Positions 14,911 to 24,679 are shown, counted from the first letter of the stretch. The stretch is 32,424 nucleotides of DNA from Verrucomicrobiota bacterium (GCA_027623095.1 JAQBVM010000040.1:1-32424), one strand, 5' to 3'. A program made the numbers and translations. The notes: a model not told the origin generated them from the sequence alone.

Positions 14911-15420
14911 TTATTTCAGTTTCTGAAGCGCGATCACCACAAAAACGATGATGATCACGATGAGCACCCCGCCGATCGAGAGAAAAATAATAGTCGTCTT
15001 GTTGCTCTTCTTTGCAAACGGAGAATTCTTGTCGAATACGGGCGCTCTGCCCTGTTCCAATTCATTGACTTTGACACCGCGCGGGATCGCTCGAGTTTGA
15101 TCGAGCGGCATTTTCTTTGCCGCCGCTGCACCCTCCGGGGTTTCGAGGCGCATTTCGACCTGACCCAGGCGAAGGATTTGGCCGTGTTTCAAGACTGTTT
15201 CTGTAGTCTTCTCGCCGCCGACAAAAGTTCCGTTAGTGGAATTCAAATCCTTGACCACAACCTCGGTCCCACGCAGCAGGATTTCGCAATGGTGGCTGGA
15301 AACGGAGGGTTCGGGAATCTGAAAGGCATTGTCTTCCAGACGTCCAACCGTAGTCTTCTCCGCCTTAAGCTCAAAAGAGCTTCCGGTCAGACCTTCGCTA
15401 AGTAGGACAAGTTTCGCCAT
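14911..15420 (-). CDS. FHA-domain protein with C-terminal membrane anchor
   Basis: This is a 169-residue protein. The forkhead-associated domain fills residues about 1-95: GR at 26-27, SVSSHH at 39-44 and the phosphothreonine-binding DLNSTNGTF at 58-66. A proline- and charge-rich linker follows (100-140). A single hydrophobic helix at about 143-166 then leaves only KLK outside, so it is tail-anchored with the FHA domain in the cytoplasm. It would bind a phosphothreonine partner, but no kinase or phosphatase gene lies nearby. It is probably transcribed alone. Confidence 0.9.
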   Translation of the reverse strand: MAKLVLLSEGLTGSSFELKAEKTTVGRLEDNAFQIPEPSVSSHHCEILLRGTEVVVKDLNSTNGTFVGGEKTTETVLKHGQILRLGQVEMRLETPEGAAAAKKMPLDQTRAIPRGVKVNELEQGRAPVFDKNSPFAKKSNKTTIIFLSIGGVLIVIIIVFVVIALQKLK

Positions 15421-15525
15421 AGGTTGGTTCGGTGGGGCGCATTATCTTTGCTAAGCATCGTCAAGTCAACCGGTTTTCTGATTTACCCGATCGAAACGAG
15501 GCAGATTGGCGGATCACGCGGCGGT

Positions 15526-16683
15526 TCAATGCTTCTTAACGAGTTCGCGGAATTCTCGGAATAAGGAGGTCGAATCGTGCGGCCCAGGCGAAGCTTCCGG
15601 ATGATACTGAACACAGAACACCGGCCTCTTCTTATGCCGGATTCCCTCGACAGTTTGGTCATTGAGATTGACCCGATTCACGCTCACTTCTCCGGGCAGT
15701 GATTTGGGATCGATCGCAAAACCGTGATTCTGCGAAGTAATCTCAATCCTTCCGGATTCCATGTCTTTGACGGGCTGATTACCACCTCGGTGTCCAAATT
15801 TGAGTTTGAAGGTTTTTCCACCTAACGCTTGACCGAGGATCTGATGACCCAGGCAAATTCCGAATACTGGAATTCCGGTATTTACAATCTCTCGAACGGC
15901 ATCAACGGCATAACTCACTGCCGAGGGGTCACCGGGTCCGTTGGACAGAAAAATCCCCGCGGGTTTCGATTTGATTGCCTCTTTCGCCGGTGTTCCGGCG
16001 GGGACAACTTGGACTTTGAAGCCGTGCTGCCTCAACCGGCGGAGTATGTTGTATTTCATCCCAAAGTCATACGCGACAATCGGAATGTCCGCATCCGGAA
16101 GTGGTTCGCGCACTGTGCGCGGATTTTCAGTGCTGATACCGCTTACTAGTTTGAAATCCGGGCTTTCGGCGCCGGATTCATCCCACAGGAACGGTTTGGA
16201 ATGAGTTACCTCTTTTACATAATCGACTCCTGAAAGTCCCGGCCACGCCCGCGCTTTCTCAATCGCTTCTTCCGTCGACACCCCTTCCGTCGAAATAAAT
16301 CCTTTCATGGCGCCGTAAACGCGAAGCTTCTTCGTTAACGCGCGCGTGTCGATTCCCTCAATTCCCGGAATCGCGTTTTCTATCAAATAATCGGCAAGGC
16401 TCAAGTCCGAGCGCCAGTTGCTCACCACCGGCGAGAGCTCGCGTATGACGAAGCCGGAGACGTGCGGTTTCCAAGATTCGACATCCTGCCGGTTTATCCC
16501 GTAGTTGCCGATCAACGGGTACGTCATGGTGACGATCTGGGCCTTATAGGATGGATCCGTCAGGATCTCCTGGTAGCCGGTCATCGAAGTGTTGAAACAG
16601 ACTTCACCACAGGCGGAGGCACGCGCGCCAAACGGCTTTCCGTGAAACACTGTGCCATCTTCCAACGCTAGAATTCCATTCAT
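15526..16683 (-). CDS. carA: Carbamoyl-phosphate synthase small subunit (glutamine amidotransferase)
   Basis: This 385-residue subunit hydrolyses glutamine and passes ammonia to CarB, feeding arginine and pyrimidine synthesis. The N-terminal CPSase domain contains [17 protein letters not shown] and [12 protein letters not shown]. The class I amidotransferase domain has the nucleophile C277 ([10 protein letters not shown]) and the His/Glu pair H361 and E363 ([13 protein letters not shown]). The length is normal. The start is 17 bp after the upstream aldehyde dehydrogenase-like gene, so they may share a transcript. carB is not in this window. Confidence 0.97.
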   Translation of the reverse strand: MNGILALEDGTVFHGKPFGARASACGEVCFNTSMTGYQEILTDPSYKAQIVTMTYPLIGNYGINRQDVESWKPHVSGFVIRELSPVVSNWRSDLSLADYLIENAIPGIEGIDTRALTKKLRVYGAMKGFISTEGVSTEEAIEKARAWPGLSGVDYVKEVTHSKPFLWDESGAESPDFKLVSGISTENPRTVREPLPDADIPIVAYDFGMKYNILRRLRQHGFKVQVVPAGTPAKEAIKSKPAGIFLSNGPGDPSAVSYAVDAVREIVNTGIPVFGICLGHQILGQALGGKTFKLKFGHRGGNQPVKDMESGRIEITSQNHGFAIDPKSLPGEVSVNRVNLNDQTVEGIRHKKRPVFCVQYHPEASPGPHDSTSLFREFRELVKKH

Positions 16684-16700
16684 GTACTAGAGAAAAACCG

Positions 16701-18140
16701 TCACGCGATGCTTGGCAATCGTTCAGGGGGAAATTGGAAAGCGCGCGCGCGGAACAGATAATCTACAATGTTCCCTTCGTGCGGTTGCAGCCAATCCAGT
16801 TTGATGGTCGGAATGGGTCCGATATTCAACCGGTCAATGTTTGTGGCCTCGACAAGCTCCTGCTCCCAGGACTTGTCTTCTGTGATTGCGCTCGCGACAA
16901 GGGTTTGCCCGATCCGCTCAATCATCTGCTCTTGCGGGCATTGAACCACGGTCACATACGGAAACATGTATTCCGTATTGGCTATAGCGCGATCCGGTGA
17001 ATCGCAATGCACCACCCACGGACGGAGGTAGGCGCAGCGCTCTTTCTCGACAAGGCGCGTTCCGAATTTTGCGGTCATATCCTCGACTCCCGATTCCTTG
17101 AGCTTCTCCAGAATCGATGCGTGAATGGCCTGCGCTTGTCCCGGAACTGTGAACGCAGCCAGCGCCGCGGTCGGATCGTCCGGCGGCTTCACTTCGATGG
17201 GGCCAAGGCGTTCGGCAAGCGCCTGCGCGATCTCTTTCGTGTGGCGCGAAGCCCAGACACCGGAGGTATTGATGCACCCGCGTCCGCTGTTGAGATAAAC
17301 GCCGTCGGCAATCAAATCGATGTATTTTTCCCAGTTATCGACAACATCGTCTCCGATCAAGACTTTGCTGAAACCGGGACCATGCACCTGCACATGCGGA
17401 TTACCTTCATAGCGTTTGACCGTCTCCGTGCTTCCAAAAATCATTGTTCGCCGGCACCGAGCCACGACCTCCGCTCCCATTTCCCCAAGTCCCGGGTAGA
17501 TGCCGATCGCCTCGCGAGGCACTCCGGCCTCGAAGAACGCGGCTGCCATTCGGTACGGCGTCCACGGCTCCTGCGGACCCGGCTTCAAAACAAGTCCGAT
17601 CTGCATGGGGATAACCGGCAGCCAGAGAGTGTGCACACCTGGCGAATTTGACGGCAATACCATCCCCAACACGGGTGTTTGAGCCTGGTAACTGACCACA
17701 ACACCGCGTGATTCCATCCCGTAGCCGCGCGTCAATATCTCCAAATCCAGGCCGCGCGTTAGACAATCCAAAATGCGGTCCATGTTCGAGAGCACAAAAT
17801 GGTTTTTCGCCATGTTCGCTTTGCACATGTGCTCCGGAAGCCCGGTCGATGCCGACTGCTGGCGCGCAAAATCATCCGGCGACTGCTGGCCGTCCCCCAT
17901 CGCGAGCGTGGCGTCTTTATAGAGCTCGCCAGCTTTCTTCATGATTTCGATGAGACTGCGAATGGGAATCTCACGCAGAACATCGCGGGCGCGTTTTGCC
18001 TTTCGCATGTCCTTCGCCAGCAAGCCTGGATTGGCCTGACCGACTTCAGCAAGGGTCTCGCCCGTAACAAAGTGAATTACCCGGTCAGCCTCCAGACTTT
18101 CGTAAGGCTGCCCCCAGCGTAAGACGGGGATTTTCACCAT
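16701..18140 (-). CDS. Aldehyde dehydrogenase superfamily protein with atypical active site
   Basis: This 479-residue ALDH-fold protein has the nucleophile C289 in LNSGRGCINTSGVW. The N-terminal cofactor region includes MVLPSNSPGVHTLWLPVIPM and PGPQEPWTPYRMAAAFFEAGVP. Where ordinary ALDHs have ELGGK with the catalytic glutamate, this one reads HGPGFSKVLIGDD (253-265), so the general base is missing. Loss of that glutamate is known in acylating (CoA-dependent) aldehyde dehydrogenases, so an acylating or other non-hydrolytic reaction is possible. It lies just upstream of carA, but the two have no evident metabolic link. The substrate is unknown. Confidence 0.85.
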   Translation of the reverse strand: MVKIPVLRWGQPYESLEADRVIHFVTGETLAEVGQANPGLLAKDMRKAKRARDVLREIPIRSLIEIMKKAGELYKDATLAMGDGQQSPDDFARQQSASTGLPEHMCKANMAKNHFVLSNMDRILDCLTRGLDLEILTRGYGMESRGVVVSYQAQTPVLGMVLPSNSPGVHTLWLPVIPMQIGLVLKPGPQEPWTPYRMAAAFFEAGVPREAIGIYPGLGEMGAEVVARCRRTMIFGSTETVKRYEGNPHVQVHGPGFSKVLIGDDVVDNWEKYIDLIADGVYLNSGRGCINTSGVWASRHTKEIAQALAERLGPIEVKPPDDPTAALAAFTVPGQAQAIHASILEKLKESGVEDMTAKFGTRLVEKERCAYLRPWVVHCDSPDRAIANTEYMFPYVTVVQCPQEQMIERIGQTLVASAITEDKSWEQELVEATNIDRLNIGPIPTIKLDWLQPHEGNIVDYLFRARAFQFPPERLPSIA

Positions 18141-18320
18141 AAGAACGGCCCCCGGGAATGAGTGAACGAATTAAGCATGATTTGCATGGCGCCCATGATT
18201 CCTTTGAACTCATTGTATTCAAGGAAATTCTTACTCTGACCCATTCTTCTGTGAAATCCAGGGTTTGGCAGGAGCCTCACCCTCCCAATTTCTTGGTAAC
18301 CGGAGGAAGTTCCCTCCAGT
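18141..18320. other. Intergenic region with a decayed repeat
   Basis: The 65-codon minus-strand frame here (18134-18331) is mostly translated repeat and is not called. The segment 18261-18286 is a half copy of the 26-bp inverted-repeat element described at 28449-28518. The remaining sequence shows nothing recognisable. Confidence 0.5.
18261..18286 (+). repeat. 26-bp inverted-repeat element, right arm only
   Basis: GGGTTTGGCAGGAGCCTCAC followed by CCTCCC matches the right arm of the complete copy (28493-28518) with two differences. The preceding GACCCATTCTTC...ATCCA matches the loop side of the copy at 32308. The left arm is missing. Confidence 0.75.
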
Positions 18321-21300
18321 TCACCGCTCAATCGTGAACGTGATATCGTAGTTGGCTTTGGGAAGCCTCAACGAGCGGCGCTCTTTCACCTCCGCCCCAC
18401 CGTTATCTACGCCGTCGCTTCCAACGCTATAAACGCAATAACCATGTTCGATTCTCTTAAACCGAATCGGACTGCCATCGAAAGGATCGATCGGAATGGT
18501 CTCGAGGAATTCGGGTACTAACTCCTCCAGCCGAAGCGGCAGACTTCCCCCACCTCGCAATCGGTACCGTTCGATCGCAAGGACAGTTATCGCAGCGCGA
18601 CAGCGTGCCGTCAGGCTGGCATCGGGCAGTATGAGGGTTTGGTAGAGAAACTGCGGAGTGAGAATTCCACCCCGACTTCCAAATCCTGATTTCACTGACA
18701 CTTCGGCGTCCATTCTCTTCGCGACTTCGAATCGCTGCGGATACGGAGCCCGGACTACCTGGTCAAATGCCTCTAACTGATCCAACCCGGCGATCAGATC
18801 GCGCGCGCGGGTTCCGGTCCGTTCGACAATCTGAAATAGAAGTTGATAGCGAAGCTGCTCGAAGAACTGCCTCGATCCGCCCGGAAATTGAGCGGCGAAT
18901 GCCGGATACACTCCGTGGTATTCGATGACAAAGTAACGAATGCACTTGAGGATGCCCGGCAGCCTGTCCGCTTGTTCCACGTGAAGCACTTCGGCTTGAA
19001 GTCTCCGAAGATCGGCATCCGTCAAAGTTCGTCCGTTCAACAGCCATTCAAGCCCGACGAACATCCGTTCTAGACAGTCTGCTCTTCTTGCTTGGAACAT
19101 CCATACCGGTTCGTCCTCGAACGATCTCCCTAATTCGAACAAACGCTGAATTGCAGAAAGAGCTTCCTCGACGTCACCTGAATCGCCCTGCAGGTAGATT
19201 TGCCAAAGCAGAAGGTTGGCGGCGATCCAAACACTTTGAAATTGAACTCCATAACTTCCATAGCCCGTATTCCAATCCGTCGAATAACGCGCACGTTCCA
19301 ATGTGGGCGCATCCCCGAGAATGTTCAGCGCAATTCGATTGGAAGACAAAATGCTGGCAATGGCTTCGCGCATTTCTCGAGGGATTTGTGTCGATCGATT
19401 TGGAAATTCGGCCATGTGTCCGGGCAGATTTCTCTGAACTGTTTGTGACAGTCGTTGCGGCGGGACGAATGCCGGAAATGCACGTTCCAGAAGAAGTGCT
19501 GTGTTTTCAGCGTCTGCAACCCTCGGCCGCAATCGCTCCAGCTCGCCGCGCGTGGTCGGAAACCCAGCCCGCCTAAGTTCTTGAATGCGGATCTCAAGCT
19601 TCCTTTCGTACAAATGCCGGCGGACAGCGAATCCGCTGAAACAGACGATCAAGAGCAACCCGGCCGCGATGGCCGCCTTCCGCCGTCGGCTCCAGCGCGT
19701 CGTTTTAGGTCTGGATTCGGTCCCCTCGAGTTTAAAAGCCGAATCTCTCGTTGCTTTCCCGGACGTTGCCCCTCCCCCGGCTTTCGAATGAATACTATTG
19801 TAGCCGGACGGATCGGCCGCCAGGGCGCGGAAATGACGAAAGAATCGCCGCCTCGCCTGCAACGCAAATGCGCCATCAAAAGAAAGCGCCAACACGAGCC
19901 ATACACCCGGATGCCCCATGAGTCCGAAAGTGCCGAATCCAATCCAAGCCCCCGCCGACGCCACTCCCGTGATGGCCAGGTAAATTGGCCAGCGTAGGAA
20001 CAACACCCTTCCCAAAGTAAAAATCACGGCCCGGTTCAGACTGCGAGCGGTCAAGCCATTCCACAGACCAACCCAGCGCAGCGCGATGAGATCGGCGATC
20101 AACACCGGAATGCTGATCACGAGCCAGGTGCGTCCCCCTTGGGCCAGCGACCCCAGACCGCTCGTGCGGGCAATTCCGACCCACGCCAAGACAGTGAGTC
20201 CCATCACACCGGCGACAGGCCAGCCAAACTGCCGGAGCAGCGCCATTCCTTGTCCGCGCACGATTTGTTTCGTCCGGAGCGGCGTGCATAGGAGAAGTTC
20301 CAAAGCATTGCTCTGCCGATCCTCGATCCAGCGATTGCAAGTCTCCCCGGTGAGCCAAACCTTAAAGAGTATATGAACCGTGAAAACCAGTAGCAGTGCG
20401 GATTCATAGAATGCCACCGAGTATTCGAAGCAGATCCAGGTCCCGATGATCGTGAGCGGAGTAATCAGGACCCAAGGCAACGCGGATTTGTAGCGATGCC
20501 GGAATGAAAGCCAGACGCACGGGTTGAGATCCAAGAGGCGCGTTCGAAAAGAAGCCCGTCGGGATCGATCGCCCAACGTCCAGCTCCGCAACCGTTCAGT
20601 CCACCGCTCCTTCCATTTGCCAGATGGCCGGTCTTTGCAGACGAGCGGAACGATTCCGGATGCGAGCGTGAGAAAAACCCATGCAACGGCATGCGTCTGC
20701 GCCAACGAACTGTAAAACTCGAGCGTTTGGAATCGTGCTATTGCCGAAGCCTGAATCAACGTGAACGCATAGACTGGGCTGAGCGCTACGACCGCGTCGT
20801 CGAGTTGAAACGCGCCTCCTCTCGAATAACTCATGTTCGCCAAATAAAACGCCGCCTCATACGGGCCGGCGGCAACGATCAGGACCAGGAGTATCGCCCC
20901 GAAAACCGCCTTGCGTTCATTCCGGCTTATCGTGGACACAAAGATTCCGGCCGCCAAAGACAGGAATAGAGTGTTCGCAAGAACCAACGCCGTTCTGAAG
21001 ATTTCAACCGCTGTCAAACCTCCGAAGAGCAGCGCAAGAGCCATCATCGGAACGATCGCGAGCAAACCGAACACGGCGTGAATGGACGACGACACGAGTT
21101 TTCCGAAAACCACATCGTATCCTTTGAGAGGCGTCAGAAAGAGCAGGCCAATGGTTCCGTCCCTCTTTTCACCACTCAGACAATCCGCCGTCACAATCGC
21201 TCCGACCGACAAACAATAGACAAATGCGAGCATCGAGAGAACGGAGAACAGCTCCTTTCCTTGGTTGATCGATGAGAATGAGCCTGCCGTAACCACCATG

Positions 21301-21413
21301 AGCCACAGCATCAGGAAACTGGCAACGACCGACGCCAGCACGCGAATCCAATACGTGCTTTTTCGCCGCGCTTGCACCGAAAGCTCGCGCGCAACAACCG
21401 GCAAGATCGTCAT
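18321..21413 (-). CDS. ABC-2 type permease fused to a membrane-anchored C-terminal domain
   Basis: This 1030-residue membrane protein is a fusion. Residues 1-260 form a first ABC-2 permease-like helix bundle, with SGEKRDGTIGLLFLTPLKG (80-98), the usual cytoplasmic motif. Residues 310-520 form a second bundle containing a similar motif, EDRQSNALELLLCTPLR (364-380). After a polar linker (535-577), a single helix at about 581-597 leads to a roughly 430-residue soluble domain. It ends in a GspG-like tail with IPIDPFDGSPIRFKR and YCVYSVGSDGVDNGG. I know that tail from separate hypothetical proteins in Verrucomicrobiota and Planctomycetota. No ATPase gene is adjacent, so the energising subunit is elsewhere or absent. 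Substrate and role are unknown. Confidence 0.85.
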   Translation of the reverse strand: MTILPVVARELSVQARRKSTYWIRVLASVVASFLMLWLMVVTAGSFSSINQGKELFSVLSMLAFVYCLSVGAIVTADCLSGEKRDGTIGLLFLTPLKGYDVVFGKLVSSSIHAVFGLLAIVPMMALALLFGGLTAVEIFRTALVLANTLFLSLAAGIFVSTISRNERKAVFGAILLVLIVAAGPYEAAFYLANMSYSRGGAFQLDDAVVALSPVYAFTLIQASAIARFQTLEFYSSLAQTHAVAWVFLTLASGIVPLVCKDRPSGKWKERWTERLRSWTLGDRSRRASFRTRLLDLNPCVWLSFRHRYKSALPWVLITPLTIIGTWICFEYSVAFYESALLLVFTVHILFKVWLTGETCNRWIEDRQSNALELLLCTPLRTKQIVRGQGMALLRQFGWPVAGVMGLTVLAWVGIARTSGLGSLAQGGRTWLVISIPVLIADLIALRWVGLWNGLTARSLNRAVIFTLGRVLFLRWPIYLAITGVASAGAWIGFGTFGLMGHPGVWLVLALSFDGAFALQARRRFFRHFRALAADPSGYNSIHSKAGGGATSGKATRDSAFKLEGTESRPKTTRWSRRRKAAIAAGLLLIVCFSGFAVRRHLYERKLEIRIQELRRAGFPTTRGELERLRPRVADAENTALLLERAFPAFVPPQRLSQTVQRNLPGHMAEFPNRSTQIPREMREAIASILSSNRIALNILGDAPTLERARYSTDWNTGYGSYGVQFQSVWIAANLLLWQIYLQGDSGDVEEALSAIQRLFELGRSFEDEPVWMFQARRADCLERMFVGLEWLLNGRTLTDADLRRLQAEVLHVEQADRLPGILKCIRYFVIEYHGVYPAFAAQFPGGSRQFFEQLRYQLLFQIVERTGTRARDLIAGLDQLEAFDQVVRAPYPQRFEVAKRMDAEVSVKSGFGSRGGILTPQFLYQTLILPDASLTARCRAAITVLAIERYRLRGGGSLPLRLEELVPEFLETIPIDPFDGSPIRFKRIEHGYCVYSVGSDGVDNGGAEVKERRSLRLPKANYDITFTIER

Positions 21414-22294
21414 AATGAAACCGCCAACGTTGCGGATACCACTTGGAACCTATGTCTCGCAACCCATTCGACAGGCGGAAAGATCGTGGCTCACGCGCAA
21501 ACAGCAAAATTCGACGCACGGCAGTTCTTCAGTAGAATCCCAAAGGGATTCCGTTTCAAAGCCCGGCAACGGTGTTTGCTTGGCAAGGTTTTTTTGGATG
21601 TTTTTGATGGCGTCAACGTTTTCGGTTGGTGGCGTTTGAGGGAGTACTTTGAGCTTGGTATTCACATGGATAACCAATCGGCGCCTGACAGCCGTCGGGG
21701 CAACTTTGCCCGGCTTGTTCCGCTTACTGAGGCCTGTGTAAGATGCCTTGCGCACGGGATTGCAGCGAATGGAACTGAGCGATGACGGAATTCCTTCAAG
21801 GAATCCACCGTCTGCTTGATCTCTACTTCGACGCGTTGGATTTGCTCACTGGCCAATTCTGGACCACTGCCGGCGACGAAGCCCTCCTGTGCTTGGAAAC
21901 TTTCTCGCGCAATGGCCGCTCGCAGGAACTCTATCCCCACGCCAGCCCTGCCTCGCTCCTAAACTGACCTCAGATCCTCTTCACCACCGCGACTCCTTCT
22001 CCTTCATAACCATGATGCCACTCCTGACGAGGAAAAAGCTAAGATGCGCACTTCGTCTCCAAGCTCCGGCGAAACAGCTTGCCGTTTGTTTTTAGCCGAT
22101 AGTAATGTGCTTGTGCTGACATATTGCGCAACATTTGGAAGCTCGGGAGAACGAGCGCCATTTCGTCTCTTTGGACAAGTGTGTTGCTTGCTTGTCGCTG
22201 CGTACGGTTTCGTTCATATCCGGACGATACGGGATACAATAGCGATTGTTCGGGATTCACCTAAAAGTTGTAACATGTTAGTGATTAGTGATAG
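21414..22294. other. Gene-poor region before tRNA-Leu
   Basis: No convincing gene is present in these 880 bp. Short frames at 21450-21755 (-), 21662-21940 (-) and 21782-21967 (+) overlap one another and match no family I know. A GTAG-headed hairpin lies at 21532-21551. The stretch may hold decayed genes and interspersed repeats. Confidence 0.5.
21532..21551 (+). repeat. REP-like element: GTAG plus hairpin
   Basis: The tetranucleotide GTAG (21532-21535) runs into a perfect 7-bp hairpin GAATCCC-AAA-GGGATTC (21535-21551). A GTAG head followed by a palindrome is the layout of REP elements mobilised by RAYT transposases. Confidence 0.55.
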
Positions 22295-22378
22295 GCGCGA
22301 GTGGTGAAATGGCAGACACGCCAGACTTAGGATCTGGTCCCGTAAGGGGTGGAGGTTCAAGTCCTCTCTCGCGCACCA
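22295..22378 (+). tRNA. tRNA-Leu (anticodon UAG)
   Basis: The 84-nt gene has acceptor arms GCGCGAG and CTCGCGC, an encoded CCA end and a T-loop GGTTCAAGTCC. The anticodon stem is CCAGA/TCTGG around the loop CTTAGGA, giving anticodon TAG. The variable arm (TCCCGTAAGGGG region) is long, as required for a class II leucine tRNA. It decodes CUN leucine codons. The antisense frame over it (22278-22766, ending in LEPPPLTGPD) is an artefact of the tRNA sequence. Confidence 0.97.
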
Positions 22379-22811
22379 TTTTCTGACGTTCGGAATTTTC
22401 TCCGCTTTGCGGCGGTGACGTGTTGGAGGCAGGAACCCGTTTAGAAGCCTGTAAACATTGGACGAAGTCGTATGGTTCGGAAAATGAGAAGGACACTTCT
22501 TGCCCGAAATGAGGTGGTTCGTTCCAACTTATTGAACCACTTGGGCAAGGTCGTGTAACGAGCCTGCCGTCGATCCGGAAATGATCCAAGTCATCGGCGA
22601 ACCAATTGTGCTCCGTCTGGAAACGGACATTCCCAACCAGCCCGCCCCGGAACAACTGGAGGCCGATCCCTTCTTGTGCCGTTTCACGCTGATCGTTGAC
22701 CGCGCTCCACCATCCTTGAAACAGCAGTTCAACCGCAGCGAGCGCAAAGAACCCAAAGAATAGCAATGAATTGGGAAAAGGATTTTCATCAATGATAAGC
22801 GCGACGGGTTG
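22379..22811. other. Non-coding region after tRNA-Leu with an inverted repeat
   Basis: No gene is called. Opposed short frames exist at 22581-22763 (+, MIQVIGEPIVLRLETD...) and 22278-22766 (-), but neither shows a known domain or a good ribosome binding site. An imperfect inverted repeat at 22499-22549 has an outer CTTGCCC/GGGCAAG and an inner GTGGTTC/GAACCAC. It could be a remnant mobile-element end or a transcriptional hairpin. Confidence 0.45.
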
Positions 22812-24260
22812 CTACACCTCGATCCGCGATGGAAGGATAAACGGTTTGCGATATTCCCGAGTTAGAAGAGCATTTGCGCCGGGATGATCGAGGAAATCTT
22901 CGTTCTCAGAATTCAGTTCCAGCAGTTGTCCCAGAGTAAGCGCATACCCGTCCGTATCGATTTCGTTTTCCGCGAGGTGTGTCCGGGTTCGCTCGAATGT
23001 TTCCCGGACTTTTTCATGCACGTTTAATCGACCCAAGGATATTTCGATCTCGTGGCTCGAAGCTCTATCGCCAAGGCGATACGATATGTTGCCAATATGA
23101 CAAAGCGCCGTGGATTGATGGCCTTCGAGAATGTCGGCGTTGAGATCCGATACCTTGCGGCTGCGCACTCCCTTCAAGAAGTTTGCAAAATGGTCTTGGT
23201 TTCCGCCTTCAAAGGTGCGGACGAGATTGCCGTCCAGATCGAACAACGAACTGCCGGAGATGATCCCTTGGGTTCCATAGAAAATCCAGCCGCTCTTGAA
23301 GTTTGGATTAAACGGCTCTGTCTTTAAGCCTCGCGTCTCGGCCACGATGGTTTTGGCGCCAAAATCATAAATACACACCTGGGTGTTGGGTGCCTCTCCC
23401 GCGTCGCGGTAACCGAGACGTCCGCCGTAGCTGAACACAGCGCGGCCCAACCCCTTCACGCCGAGACCCCATCGGCAGACGTCCAACGAGTGAATGTTAT
23501 TGTTTCCCAACTCTCCGTTGCCTGTGTTCCAAACCCAATGCCAGTCGTAGTGAAACTGCGAACGCGTGAGCGGGATATCCGCGGCGGGTCCAAGCCAGAG
23601 ATTGTAATCGACGCTGGCCGGGATCTCGCATTTGCCGGGGCCGCCGATGGAACCGCGCCGTCCATAAACAATGCTCCGAGCCAGTTTCACCTCGCCGAGT
23701 TTGCCCGCGTGCATGTAACGGATCGCCTCCGCCAATGCGCTGTTGGACCGGTTCTGCGTGCCGCCCTGGCAAATACGGCCCAGCTTGCGCGCCGCTTGCA
23801 CAATTCGCTCTCCCTCGCGGATGTTGTGGCTCACTGGCTTTTCCACATAGACATCCTTCCCAGCTTGCATTGCCCACACGGCGGCCAGCGCGTGCCAATG
23901 ATTGGGCGCTGCGATAAAAACGGCGTGGATTGACGAATCGTCGAGAATCGTCCTCAAGTCTTGAACGATCTTTGGCTTGGGCCGTTTCTGCGCGACAAGC
24001 TCGTTGGCGACTTCGTTCGCCCGATCCCCGTCCGGATCGCATACAGCAGCGACGTCGCAGTCGCTGATGCGAGCCAGCGCGCTGGCGTGTTGTTTGCCGC
24101 GTATTCCGCAACCAATAATGCCAACGGTGATCTTATCATTGGCGCTCACGGCGCGTGATTCCGCGGCGGCGAGGGACGCGGGAATGGAAGCTGTTGCGGC
24201 GGCAGCGGCCGTGGCAAGAATTGAGTCTTCAAGAAACTGGCGGCGAGTGATGGAGTTCAT
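22812..24260 (-). CDS. Tat-exported Gfo/Idh/MocA family oxidoreductase
   Basis: This 482-residue protein begins with a twin-arginine signal (TRRQFLEDS, R6-R7, then an Ala-rich hydrophobic stretch to about residue 33), so it is exported folded with its cofactor. The Rossmann motif is GIIGCGIRG (47-55) and the catalytic lysine is in EKP (140-142). NGELGNNNIHSLDVCRWGLG, in the second domain, is typical of the large secreted subgroup common in Verrucomicrobiota and Planctomycetota. Some members of that subgroup act as glycoside-processing enzymes with a tightly bound NAD. The substrate cannot be told. It stands alone on the minus strand. Confidence 0.92.
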   Translation of the reverse strand: MNSITRRQFLEDSILATAAAAATASIPASLAAAESRAVSANDKITVGIIGCGIRGKQHASALARISDCDVAAVCDPDGDRANEVANELVAQKRPKPKIVQDLRTILDDSSIHAVFIAAPNHWHALAAVWAMQAGKDVYVEKPVSHNIREGERIVQAARKLGRICQGGTQNRSNSALAEAIRYMHAGKLGEVKLARSIVYGRRGSIGGPGKCEIPASVDYNLWLGPAADIPLTRSQFHYDWHWVWNTGNGELGNNNIHSLDVCRWGLGVKGLGRAVFSYGGRLGYRDAGEAPNTQVCIYDFGAKTIVAETRGLKTEPFNPNFKSGWIFYGTQGIISGSSLFDLDGNLVRTFEGGNQDHFANFLKGVRSRKVSDLNADILEGHQSTALCHIGNISYRLGDRASSHEIEISLGRLNVHEKVRETFERTRTHLAENEIDTDGYALTLGQLLELNSENEDFLDHPGANALLTREYRKPFILPSRIEV

Positions 24261-24386
24261 GGCGATTGCATATTACGCGCCGAGGAATAGTTTTCAATGC
24301 ATTCGTGGATGCCTTCGAAAACTCAGACTTCTGCGACCGCCGAGGGCGCTTTCGAAAAAGCGAACCACGCTCGAGAGTCGTAAACG

Positions 24387-24581
24387 ATGAAACGATATAT
24401 TGCATTTTTACGCGGGATAAATTTGGGAAAGCGACGCTTGCCCATGAGCCGCCTCCAAGCGTTGTTCGGGGAACTCGGATTCAGTGCGGTTGAAACATTT
24501 ATTGCCAGCGGCAATGTTGTTTTCTCGAGCCGCCCCACCGGTAAGAAGGTTCATGGTCCCGATTCGCGTCCACACTTTTGA
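24387..24581 (+). pseudogene. N-terminal remnant of a DUF1697 gene
   Basis: The first ~50 codons give MKRYIAFLRGINLGKRRLPM, then LFGELGFSAVETFIASGNVVFSS. This is the characteristic start of the DUF1697 family (normally about 180 residues; function unknown). The frame then diverges (RPTGKKVHGPDSRPHF) and stops at residue 64. No continuation was seen in the other frames downstream, so the rest appears deleted rather than frameshifted. Confidence 0.75.
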
Positions 24582-24679
24582 GTGCTTTCAGATCGTTATC
24601 CACACTTCGGGTGGAGTTTGATATCATCCGCGAACTTATGAAACGATCTATGCGTATCCGGTTTGTTGACATTTCGAAG

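Noticed and set aside
18134..18331. 65-codon minus-strand frame between the ALDH-like gene and the permease fusion
   Set aside because: Much of it is translated repeat (VRLLPNPGF) and it overlaps both neighbouring genes.
22278..22766. 162-codon minus-strand frame over tRNA-Leu
   Set aside because: Its C-terminal part is the antisense of the tRNA (LEPPPLTGPDPKSG is a well-known artefact), and the rest matches no family.
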